A stretch of DNA of 64,000 nucleotides from Prinia subflava (Eukaryota > Chordata > Aves > Passeriformes > Cisticolidae). Positions 13,516-24,412 of this stretch are shown piece by piece. The stretch spans positions 142,348,102 through 142,412,101 of the forward strand of contig NC_086247.1 of NCBI RefSeq assembly GCF_021018805.1, given 5' to 3'. The notes under the pieces are model-generated. The model was given only the letters and a program-made list of their open reading frames with translations. It was not told the DNA's origin and made no database searches. Both the position numbers and the translations under genes were made by a program. Every line of letters starts with the position of its first letter. Position 1 is the stretch's first letter.

Positions 13516-13861
13516 AAACACACAATAACTAAACCCCTCTCACAATACCTAAACCTCCCTCTTCCTTCTCCAAGACAATGTTTAGTGAATGACTTGACCA
13601 TGACTCTTCTATGACTTCCAGAAAATGCTGTCTTTAAAATCCTTGTCTAGGGCAATATAGGAAGGATTAATTAGGTGATGGGCAGCATAATAATCCACTG
13701 ATAGCCTTCGGAGGCTTACAGTAATTAACACAAATACTGAGGTTGTCTAAGATGTGGCCACTGACTATTTCTACTCAGGATTTCTATAAGTGCTTGAACC
13801 TGGAAACCTTGCAGATTGTGAGTGATCATTCTCTATTTTGTAAGGAAAAGCAAGGTCCAAC

Positions 13862-14055
13862 AGAAAATCACAGAATATCCTGATTTGAAAGGGACCCACA
13901 AGAATCGTTGCAGCACAATCTGTCCCTGCATGGGACAACCCCAAGAATTACCACGTGCCTGAGTGCACTGTCCAAAGGCTTCTTGAACTCTGTCAGGCTG
14001 GAACTGTGACCACTTCCCTGGGGAGCCTGTTACAGCGCCCAACCACATCTGGGTG
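13862..14055 (-). mobile_element. CR1 LINE 3' fragment, antisense
   Basis: It shows the antisense CR1 3' end (AATCACAGAATATCCTGATT), then GGGACCCACAAGAATC, GTCCCTGCATGGGACAACC, CACTTCCCTGGGGAGCCTGT and CAACCACATCTGGGTGAA. It is truncated there and followed by an A/T-rich (AAAT)n linker. Confidence 0.92.
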
Positions 14056-14092
14056 AAATAAAAAAATAAGTAGATAAATAAATAAATATTCA

Positions 14093-14145
14093 GAACCACA
14101 GAATGTTCTGAATTGGAAGGGATCCACAAGGAAGATGAAGTCCAA
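14093..14145 (-). mobile_element. Second short CR1 3' tail, antisense
   Basis: CAGAACCACAGAATGTTCTG and then AATTGGAAGGGATCCACAAG repeats the extreme 3' end of the neighbouring CR1, only about 40 bp after it. It represents a separate, strongly truncated insertion. Confidence 0.75.
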
Positions 14146-17100
14146 ATGTGAATGGCTGTCAGGTGTGAGAGGTACTGGGGACTGAGGCTGTCTTACGGAT
14201 TTCTCTAATACTAACATTGCCCTGTGGTTGCTAACAATAGTGCCAACAAGAGGCAAAGAAAACTTTTCCTTTGTCCTGGGCTTTGAAAGGGATGGTGGAA
14301 GAACATCTACTTGAGCAGTCACAACATCTTGTGTTGTATTTGATGCAAGGACAAAGGACTTGATAAATGCAACAGTTTCCCAGATCTGCTGTTTTAATTC
14401 TGTTCATTCATTCTCAGTTAAATCTCCTTCATTTCCCTTCTGAAATGGATTGTCCAAAATCCTAGGTATGTATTCTCAAGGCCCAAAGCAGATCTGAATT
14501 TTCAGCTGAGATATTTTTTTCAAGAAACACTAATACAAGTTGTAACCATTTGTCCTGGTTTTGTGCCAGGTTACTTGGCAAATGCATAGAATTAGGCGGT
14601 TCCTTTAACCTAATTTGATGCTTTGCCAAGGTGGGTTATTTTTATTATTAATCTTCTGTCATGCCTGCTGTACAACAGTCCAGAAACCTCTCGAGTCTTT
14701 GGCAGAGTAGTGAGGGACACTCTCTGGCAAAGGAATAAGAAGGACTCAAAACCAATGGAATTTAAATGATTATGAAGAACAATAAAAAACTAAGTGACTA
14801 GATTGCTTAAAAGTGTCTCAAGGACCCTGCTGCATCCAGCAGTGGGAGTTAGTGCTTGCTAACAAAGTATTTTTATTACTGTAAGAGTGGCCACCCAGAG
14901 GGGAATTTGGTGATCAGTTCATACAAAAACAGGTATCTCTATTGAAACAACTGTGTTCACAGTTATATTGCTTCCTTTTTTTTTGATATTTCAGTAGATG
15001 TCAACAATTGACTGAACATAAATGTGCTTTCATTTAGATGAGAAAAATTCCTCCAAATCAGGAATTTTCCAAGCTTCAAGAAATCATGATCTTGCTTTCA
15101 GATACTTGTGCTCTGTTTTCACTACAGGAGGGTTGATATTATTCTCTACTCAAATTCCTAATGCTTTTTCTTTTTTATTTATGTCTAGACCCTTCTACAG
15201 TAAATCTCCTCATCTAAAAGACACATAAATAGTTCACAGCTTCAGTCTAAAATGCTGTGATTCACTTGTGACCCACTGCTTTGTTTGGAGTTATATAAGG
15301 AATATCCCTCTTTTTTTAAGCAAAAAATGTTGACGATGTTTTGGATAAAATACGATTCCTTTGAGGAAATTGAGGCAATCAATCTTTTGTAGCAAAACTT
15401 CATGAAGATGCATGTTAGGAACTTTCTTCCCAAGCATAGTTCTGCAAAGGTAGACAACTTCCAGTTCAGAATTTGCTTTATAGCCTCAAATATTCTTCAA
15501 AACAGGCAGGGTTTTTTTGCCATTGAAACTTTGAAGTCAGTAGAATTATATACATAAGATCAGGCTGCATACAGTGCTTCTGAAGCACAGTAATATGATC
15601 TGACTAGCACTTTACCTCTTAACAGTCAGGATTTATATTTTATTTAAATAGAAAAATCAGCACAGGAAGATGTCCAAACTAAAGAACTGCCTTGGCCCTT
15701 AGGAGTTCAAAGTCCAGATATTTTTATTTCACATGAACTCTCTGTTGTATAAAGGGTGAGTATTTTAAGAAGTACTAGTCAACTAATGCCAAGTTAGGTA
15801 TCTCATTAATTTTATCTCCCCTGTTAACTTTTTATCCAAGTACCTGCTCTACCGCATTAGGCTTTGTCTGTCTTAGGTCATATTTAAAATAAGGAAAATA
15901 AAATGGGAAACTGCTTACAAACAAAAACTGGAAGAGTCTCTCAAAGTTCACAGATTAAAAAAGTTAAGTGGAATTTACACACAATCCCACTGCCCTTTAT
16001 TTTTTGTGTGGTCTTCCTAATATTTCTGTCAAAACCCCCAGACTTTATAGGAAGTGGTTCTCTCCCACACATTTCTCACTCTCATATTCCCTTCAAGATT
16101 CAGTCAACCCTTTTAACACCACTTGGCAAATGCACTGACTGACACGACAGCAGATTAAGACCATTAATAAAATCCACTGCACAACCAACCTTCCAATGAG
16201 AATGTGCCCTGTGGTAATGGGGAAGCTGTCAGTGGTAACTAAAAAGGAACAGAAAATCCACAAAAGGAAACTCATAACCATCTAACCTATGTAGCCTGCA
16301 GTAATGACCTAACTAAAATCATTTAACTAAATAATACAATGTTTAACTTTCCTCAGTGAGAAGAGGAAAGAAGAAAGGCAGATATACAAAGGAATTTAAT
16401 TTTAGGAAGCTTACTTGTGGGAACATGAATGTTATTGGTATTTATTTTTTATTCTTAGAAATACCTGTGGGATTGGTAATTTGCCCTTTAACACTTTTAC
16501 CATTCCACACATCAAGCTATTCAATGAAATAGGAGGGGGAAAGAAATAAATGTGGCATAGGAATATGGACTTCCTTATTTTTCTATTTGTTTAGTAACAG
16601 CATGGTCCTGTCATGCTGTGTATGCAGCCAGAACAGATATTTCACTTTCTATCAGGCAAATGGGAATGGAAAGATGGAACCTTTGTGACATTAGCTTCTG
16701 TCAGGGTCATTTAATGGACATCAGGATAAGAAAACTTTTAAGGAGAGATTTATAAGAAGAAAGGAGGTTGAACTAGAGAGTAGAAAGCAGAAAGGTTTAC
16801 TTGCCATACAGCCCTTATTACATTAGCACTGGAAAGCCTGGACTACAAAAGCTTGAGCAACCAAAACAAAATCAATAGAACCATTTGTATAAATTAAACT
16901 TACATTATGTGTCACAGCTACTGTATACAGCTGCACATTCTTCATGTAAGCAATCTTCTTCCTTGGTTTAAATTAATGTCTGAGGAATAAGGGATACTCA
17001 GTCAGCAGGAAAATGGAGATAGTGGATATTATCATGGAAAACAGAGGATGTGGTACTAGGAAAGAAAGAAGGAAAAGGACCTGGGAAAAAACATTCTTTT

Positions 17101-18149
17101 AGATACCAATTTTCAGTCACAAGACAATGGTCTTTTCCCATTGACCTTAGCATCAAATCAGGGTGAAGGATGATTGAAGGATGAGGAGGGACAGGGGAGG
17201 GGTAAGTGGGCCTCTTTCTCAGAATAATGTTGATTTCTGCACATGGGGTTTTTGACCATCACTATTGAACCCGGCTGGAGCAAAGTGAAAGGACATGGGT
17301 AAAACAAGAATTTATTCACTATAATACTCTATCTTCCTTTTTCTGTGACAAAGGACAGCTCTGTGGCATGCAGAAAGCTCCCTGCACAGAAGGTGTTGAC
17401 CTTTTGCAGTGACCCAAAATGGGGAAATTACTAAGGCAAGAGATCTTCTCAGAAATTATAAACGTCATTCTTTAATGTGCATAAAGAATCTCTTTCTCTA
17501 CCTTATTTTCCCTTTCATGATTCATTTTGGCAATGGGTGATGCTGAATTTTTTGGAAAGCAAAGGACTCCAGGGAGAGAGATGTAACAGTAAGAAAAACT
17601 GCAGATAAGCCTGTGAGTCACATTTTCTGTTGATCTAAATCACTGTCATTCCAGCTGTCTTCATTAGAGATACACTGATTTACACAGGCTGAGGACCTTG
17701 CTCTGTATTTCCAGGAATTAACAAACAGTGGATAATTCAAAAATTTGTATTATAGTTCTTATAACTCAGTTCTGTTTTCTTAGGAGAAGGAGGAGGATGG
17801 TTTTATGTACAGTATCTCTGTTATCCACGGTTATTAATCGTCTTTTTGTACATGATACCTCTCTTATTAATAGATGAACTTCCCAGCTGTAAATGACAAG
17901 ATAAATTGATTGACCAGCTGGTAGTTTGGAGATGCAGTATTTCTCCAAAGTGTCCAAAGCTTGAAGAGGGGGAAGGGATTAATTTTGTTTTAACCAGGCT
18001 TCAGCATTTCTTCATACAAACAGGACTAACAGAATAAATCTGATTAACACATCTAGGTTATGAAGTTAAAAAAAAAAAAAAAAAGGCATTTTCCTTTAAT
18101 TGTATACCCTGACTTGCAAAACATTTCCTCTCCTCCTCCCCCCAGCAGA
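14146..18149. other. Intergenic, no gene seen
   Basis: Unique AT-rich DNA. An A-run lies at about 18069-18084. A segment starting TGTCCTGGTTTTGTGCCAGG at 14571 resembles an LTR start only superficially. No coding evidence. Confidence 0.6.
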
Positions 18150-18480
18150 CACAGAGTAGCTGCACCTTTGGTTTACTTTCGCACATTTGATGAAAAATGC
18201 ATGATGAGGAGCAGCAGCGGGCAGCTGCCATCTGCCGGCAATTCCTCAGCCCGGGAGAGGGGGCTGTGCGCTGACATTGATCCAGACATCTCGGAGATTG
18301 CTACTGCAAATCAAACCACCTTTGGAAAAACAGAACAACGACTCAAAATTATCAGAATCTAATCTGGTAACAGTCCTTAGGATACACCCCTATTGACACT
18401 GCAATTCCCTGTCAGACTGACAGTAATCAGTGATCCTGATCAAAGAACTTTGGTTTCCCAGCAGAAAAACAGAGAACCGA
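18150..18480. promoter_or_regulatory. Candidate conserved non-coding element
   Basis: A block of balanced composition with several CpGs stands out from AT-rich flanks. It has clustered E-box-like sites (CAGCTG, CATCTG) around 18220-18240 and no repeat signature. Open frames across it depend on the neighbouring A- and T-runs and are not convincing. Calling it an enhancer is inference. Confidence 0.3.
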
Positions 18481-18527
18481 ACCTGACACCATGTGCCCGG
18501 AGCAGGAATCCTTCTAAAAGCTGTTTC

Positions 18528-18570
18528 TCTTTTTTCTTTTTTTTTTTTTTTTTTCTTTTTTTTTTTTTTT
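18528..18570 (+). repeat. T-rich tract
   Basis: A T-run broken by single C residues. On the minus strand it produces a poly-Lys stretch in an otherwise meaningless open frame. Confidence 0.9.
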
Positions 18571-20733
18571 AATTTAGAAGCTAGGAGGAGAAGTGATGGG
18601 GGAAGGAGAGAGGCTGCATTTCTGAAATTCTTTCTTTGTGAATCAGCAGATAGTGCTTCTGGAGCTGGGAATGTTTCCTCTTGGACCGACTCCATCTCCT
18701 TTTTTGGTCTGCAAATGCTTGAGGTTAATGGTTGGGGTTGAAGAAGTTGAAGCACATGGTAGTGCTTTGAATATGAAAAGAGGAATTTGCACAATATGGG
18801 TGCATTAGTCATTTGCAGTTCACTAATTATCTGTTTTATGTTAATGCTAATGCTCCATGTAAGTAAAGTAAATTAACACGATAACATAAAAGAAGCAATT
18901 AATGGAATATATAACATTTGTAGCTTTAATAAAACCGATTTCATTCCACACACAGAGAAAGCAGCTATTTAGGTCTCTGAAATAAATGAGGAGCTTGCTG
19001 AAACCTTGCTGCTCTAAGTAATACCAAGGACAGACTCACATGACATAATATTGTTGCCATAGTAACAGGGATGTGCACCAGTGGAATCATGCCCATATAT
19101 CATTAATTTAGTGCTCTGCTAAACACAAAATAATACCTCTCCTAATTATATTGAGTCTTTGATTCTTAAGAATGTAACACCATTATTACCTAGAGTCAAC
19201 AGTAGGACATTTGAGGCACAATGGCTATCAGAACATACAACTTAACCAGAACATATAGCTTGTTGTACACTTTCTTGGATTAAAATAAAAATAAAGAAAA
19301 AAAAAGAAAAAGATAAACCCCAAAGATCCCACATCCACAAGTCTCCCCTATCCACAAGTCTCCCCTAATTCTCCTATATATGCCACAGAGGAAGCTAATT
19401 GGATGTGTGCCATTTGGCAACATCCTTCTTTACAGTCTTCCTGAGGCTCTGTGATATCAACCACTTCCCAGAGCCTGGAGGCTCAGCTTGATTTAGAACC
19501 GCATCTGGTGCTTTTGGGAAGCGCGCTTGATATCAGCAATCACCCTGCACACACAACTTCCCGAATATCACAGCCATACCCAGAACACCCACAGCAGCAG
19601 CCAAAAAAGGGGGAGGGGAAAAAAAAATCATCATAAAAAGCTGTGACTAAATTTACTGATGAGAAAATGCTGATGTTGGTGAAGCCATAGGATGACTTGA
19701 GGTGTTAGTAATGTTATTAAGTCACCTTAGAGGAAATCACCCTGCAGATTAATGTAGAGAAAGGCTTTGTATGGCACAAAGTGTTTCATTCAGGTGATGA
19801 ATAGTTTCCAGAGGATCCCTAAGTTTCAGGAGGCTGCAGGATCTCACACTCCTCTCAATCCTGTTACCTTACTTCTGTCACTCACTCTAATTCAGTCAGG
19901 TATTTCAGTGCATGTAGTGGAAACACACCATGTGGTCTTGCTGAAAGCAAGAGCACAACTCATCCCCACCAACTCGTCAGTGTGAAAATGCCTTCCGGAT
20001 TTGGAGTCACAGTGCTTTATTTTCCTATACCTTGATCCTCAAGCACATCACACTGCTTCCTCCTAAGTGGGTTTGCACGATCAGCTTGCTCATTTTGAAT
20101 CTCAGCTTCCTTCTCATTTGCAGAAGAAGGCCAGAGAACTCTGCTGAATGACGAGCTAATTTCACATCTCCTTTCTCTGGATAGAAGGGAAATCTCCAAG
20201 AACATGCATCTCCCCAGTAACCCTTCTCACATTCCAGTCTGGCTGACCCATTTTTCAGGACAGCACTCAGGTGCCTCTCTCCTGTAGCCATCTTCTGATA
20301 TTGCCCCCCAAAGACATATATATAATTTGTTCAATTCTCTACTTCTTCCACCAGGAGAGATGGAAGGATTTTGCCCATTTTCCTCAGGACTTTTCCCCAT
20401 TAATCTCAAACATATACTTGAAAAAGAAAAAAACAAAAGGAAATACTGAGAGGGATGCTACGGGGGTGGTGTTTAATATTCTTTTGTATTAATCCAGTTC
20501 ACAACCTCAGTTAAATGCTTGGTTCTCTTGAGGTGAGACATAATAATCATCATGCTACTTGTATGTATTGGAGTTCCATTTTTAACACAATTTAAACTCA
20601 GGGGGATTTTTTTTCCTCTGAAAAGACAATGTAATCTGCATGCAGTTTTCCTAGTGATTATTCTGGGGGACATTTTTCTTCAAACGATGATTACGGCCCT
20701 AACAAGGTTCAATACCTCCCATCACTTCACGGC
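18571..20733. other. Intergenic, no gene seen
   Basis: AT-rich unique DNA. The part at about 18800-19200 is rich in TAAT-type homeodomain cores and has no repeat signature. No gene was found. Confidence 0.55.
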
Positions 20734-20773
20734 GAGCATTCCGAGGAGCACACTGTCACCTAGTGGAATGCTC
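20734..20773. promoter_or_regulatory. Inverted GCATTCC pair around a CTCF-like motif
   Basis: gagcattcc (20734-20742) and ggaatgctc (20765-20773) form perfect 9-bp arms, and GCATTCC is close to the TEAD (MCAT) core. Between and overlapping them, the minus strand of 20751-20766 reads CCACTAGGTGACAGTG, which matches the CTCF consensus CCASYAGRKGGC with one mismatch. Binding is not shown. Confidence 0.35.
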
Positions 20774-23434
20774 CTGCAGCCAGCCCACCACCGAGGCTGC
20801 CCGGGAGATGAAATCCCTGCTGCTGTGCTGTGCTGGCCTCCGGTTATGCAAAAAGAAAAAAAAACAAAAAACAAAAAAACCCAACATAAATAAACAGTTG
20901 TTTAAATAAATAAATAAATAAAATCACAGACAAGCTGAAGAAAGCCAGTAGGCAAAGTCTGGGACTATCTGTTACTGTTGTTATCTCTAAGCAACCAAAA
21001 GCATCACTTGCATAGTTCTGTTTGGAAAAAAATATGTTCTCTTACACAGGGACTTGTGTCATTCACAGCACTGTAAATAAGAGCTATATGCATGAATGGG
21101 TAGGAGTCTCTCTCTACATGGCTAAATGAAAACCCACTGCAGGCAAATGTTAAATAAAATTTAATGTCATGTACTTCTACTTTCAGTGCCTGTTTCCATT
21201 GTACACAGTATGGAAACAGCATGTGACAGAGCTAAGTAACATGTTTTGCTTTCATCCTGTTTTAAATTTGATTACTCCAGCTTTTATATTGCTGATGCAT
21301 AGCAGGCACCTGATTTATAATATGATATTAAAAAAGAAATTACTCCTACAAGTAGTCTTAAGTAGCACTTACTTCTAGCCTCTGCTTCTTCCAGACAGGA
21401 GCCTTCTGACAGACCTCAGATTACAAGATGGATTTGCCTAAAATAACCTCTGATTTAATAAATCAGCAACAAGAATAATCAGCAGCAAAATTAGGACATT
21501 AGGACACTGTACTTTGGACCAGACTGTCCAATACCTGCTAGATCCTGTGCTGCCAGTGGGGACATGAGGCTCCTTTGTCTAAGAATCTGGTTGAATATTT
21601 CTTGATATTAACCCGTGCAATTTTCAGCAAGGGGGGAACACGGGAGCAGACTGCAGCTTAATTCTCATTACTCAAATGCAGGGTCTGTACAAGAACCCTC
21701 CCAGCTCTTAGCAGAAGACAGATTTGCTTTCCTTGGTGCCCAAAGGGCACAGAAGAGTTGCATCATTCAGTGTCTGGAATGTTCCCGAAAAGCCCTAAAA
21801 TGTGCACTGGTGTTCAGCCAGGCTGTAAGACTGTTTGTGTCCAAGCTCTCATAAAGTATCCTCTGGAGACCACTTTTGCCTTCTTTAGAGCCCTTTTATA
21901 CCTTAAGGATGGCAAAGAGAAGCACTATTATGACAGATTATCTGTCCTTTGTCCGTCTATGCTGAGGTCCTTTGGATGTGACCAGAACAGAAGAGCACTG
22001 GGTCACTGAGTTTTCTGGAGTCTGTTAGGTACAATTCCTGCACAGAAAAGAACTTCAGGCACTGAGGAAGGACAATATGTTGCAAACAAAATGAAGTATA
22101 GTCTTATAGGCTCTTTTTCATGTTTTAGAAATGATTTATAATGGAGTGATTAATAATGGTGTTTATTGTGATTGTTCAGGCAAATGTGACAGCACGGCAG
22201 CTCAGCCATAGCCAGAAGAAGCAAAACACACTATTTTTCCAGAAAAATGAAACTAGACAAAATGAAGGGACACAAAGGGACAGATGCTATAAATTTAAAA
22301 GTCTTCCAATTATGCCAGCTTGCAAAAATTTCGGCTTAGTGTGTGCCACAGCCAAATTTTTTCCTCTCATTCTTTCAGTATGCAACAAAACCCTAAAGGG
22401 GGGGGGGTGGTCATGAGGCAAAGATGTCTCTTATTCTGGCACTTACAATTGCTCTCTGTGAAGTGCCTGGAAGAGAAATTCACCAAGTGAACCTCAGAGC
22501 AGACACTGGAGGACATCATCATCCACATGCAAGTATTTCTGTCAACAAGAAGAAAAGCTCTATTTTTCAAATTGCATACCCTCTACAAATTACTCCCACA
22601 ACTGTAATTAGGAACATGTCCCCAAGCACAAATAAAACACACTGTAAAAAGCAGAATTTCTCTCTGAGATTTGACAGGGGCACTTTGTGAGGGACTTTCT
22701 AGTTTTCTTTGTACTTAAACTAAAATATTAGATCCACACTATTACAGACTTGCTGTAACAAATTAGTCACTGAGACCTGAAGGTTTCCAATCATAACCAG
22801 CTGAATTACACTATGCATCATTCCATATGAAAATTAACAGTCCATCTCACACAGTAAAGTGTAGGTAATTTTATTTCACTCTACCTTTAGCCCACCTACA
22901 CAAGAACATTTTAATTGCCATTAAAAACCTAGTATCACCATCTCAGGACTGGTTGTGCATCTCTGGTCTTTTGTGAAACATGATGGTGCTGCATGAATTT
23001 CTGTTAATGGCTGTGGTTCTCAGATATTCTTTTTAGGCCAGTTCCAGCATCCTGCAAAATCAGTGGAAGTCCTCCCTTTGATTTCAGTGGGAGCTGGACA
23101 AGATCTGTAATTTATAAATTACTAAAGCAGCTGGAATTTGAGACAAGCCCTCGGATTGAAATCTACAGACATCTGAGATAATTTACAATTACTGCATCTG
23201 AGGAAGGGTAACATGGGATTTTATTGCACAGCATTTTCCTTAGGAGCCTACAGTGAATTATTGAAATAAGACATATGGTTTTGAACAGTGTTACATTCAG
23301 CACTGCATATTCTGAACATTTCTGGGTTTCAGATAAAACAGTGTGACATTAAACAAACATGATGTCTTTTACCGAAGGGTCTTACAATGCTTTAGAAGCA
23401 GCAATTAAGCTGGCAAGGTATTTAAGTGGTGCTA
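20774..23434. other. Intergenic, no gene seen
   Basis: Contains an (AAAT)n tract at about 20906-20922 and a G-run at about 22399-22407. A piece at 23038-23110 resembles an old dispersed amniote repeat (see findings). No gene. Confidence 0.55.
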
Positions 23435-23535
23435 CAGATGGTCACTAAGGCACAAAGACATTTCCAAGGTCATTCAATAAATCAGTGACAGCAACAGAAC
23501 TAAACCCCAGGCATCCCTGTCTCCCCACTGCAGCC
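23435..23535 (-). repeat. MIR-like SINE remnant, antisense
   Basis: The order CAGATGGTCACTAAGGCACA, then TTTCCAAGGTCATTCAATAA, AGCAACAGAACTAAACCCCA and GGCATCCCTGTCTCC parallels the reverse complement of MIR (AAACTGAGGCACAGAG, CAAGGTCACACAGC, GGGATTTGAACCCAGG). It is diverged. Confidence 0.5.
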
Positions 23536-24011
23536 ACATGCAGGGCCAGCCTGTGCCTCTGTTCTGTGGTTTCAGTGTCCCATACTATTTTTTTTTAATT
23601 TCTTGAAGGTTTTTGTGAGTGCTGGATGTTTGGTTACATGAATTGAGCAAGCTAATCTGCTGATGTAAATTGGCTGGATTTGACTGACTCCTGGGCAGTG
23701 CAGCATTTGCATTTAGCTTTGATACAGAATGATGTGGAATATGACAGTTTGATGCAGTTGGCCACTGTCATGCTTGGGTTCTGCAGGTCTGATTTAAAAG
23801 ACACTGTCACTGACTTTGTTGGAGCTATGGCAGTGGAAACCAGCTGAGGACCTGATCCAGTAATTTCCTAAAACCTTTGAAAAATACAGAAGCAGCAAGA
23901 ATTTCATACAACAAAAATTACTGATACATCACAAATCATAGCTGGGCACTTCATACATTCAATAGGTTCTCTCACTATTTACCTGCAGTTAAAGATTTGG
24001 AATGCAAATAC

Positions 24012-24072
24012 AAAAAGAAAAAAAAAAAAGAAGGGAAGAAAAAAAAAAGAAGGGAAGAAAAAAAAAAAAAGA
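24012..24072 (+). repeat. Pure purine tract with 19-bp tandem unit
   Basis: Sixty-one consecutive purines, with gaagggaag blocks starting at 24030 and 24049 separated by A-runs. Confidence 0.9.
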
Positions 24073-24269
24073 TGAATGCCTTTATTTTTATGTAAATACA
24101 TAAATAAACAGAAATTGAGCTCATTGAACTCAAAGCCCGGAGTGAATAAATATTTGATACTAAATATTACTTAATGTAAAGAACATTGAAACAATTTTCA
24201 CTATGCCCAGCAATGAGACAGTTTTAATTATCCATAATAAATGTTTTGTTTAGATGAGTAGAGAACATT

Positions 24270-24412
24270 TGCAAGGGGGAAACTGAGACTGAGAGTTGAT
24301 GACCTTGCCTCTGGACACAGAACAGGTCAGTAGTGGAGTAGAGTTTAGATTTTACCATTTCTCAAACCCCCATCCTGTATTCATTCACCCAGAGCCCAGG
24401 CTCCTAATTTAG
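24270..24412 (-). repeat. MIR SINE remnant, antisense
   Basis: GGGGGAAACTGAGACTGAGA, then a TGACCTTGCC block, ACACAGAACAGGTCAGTAGT and CCAGAGCCCAGGCTCC follow the full reverse complement of MIR. This is the clearest MIR copy in the window. Confidence 0.6.

Noticed and set aside
13833..14322. Overlapping minus-strand open frames near 14 kb
   Set aside because: They run through two CR1 3' tails in the untranslated region, so they are not genes.
14571..14960. Possible LTR beginning TGTCCTGGTTTTGTGCCAGG
   Set aside because: Only the first dozen bases resemble the songbird LTR start. No TATA, polyadenylation signal, matching end or target duplication could be found.
18390..18812. 140-codon minus-strand frame with a poly-Lys stretch
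   Set aside because: The Lys run comes from the T-tract at 18528-18570. No conserved sequence on either side.
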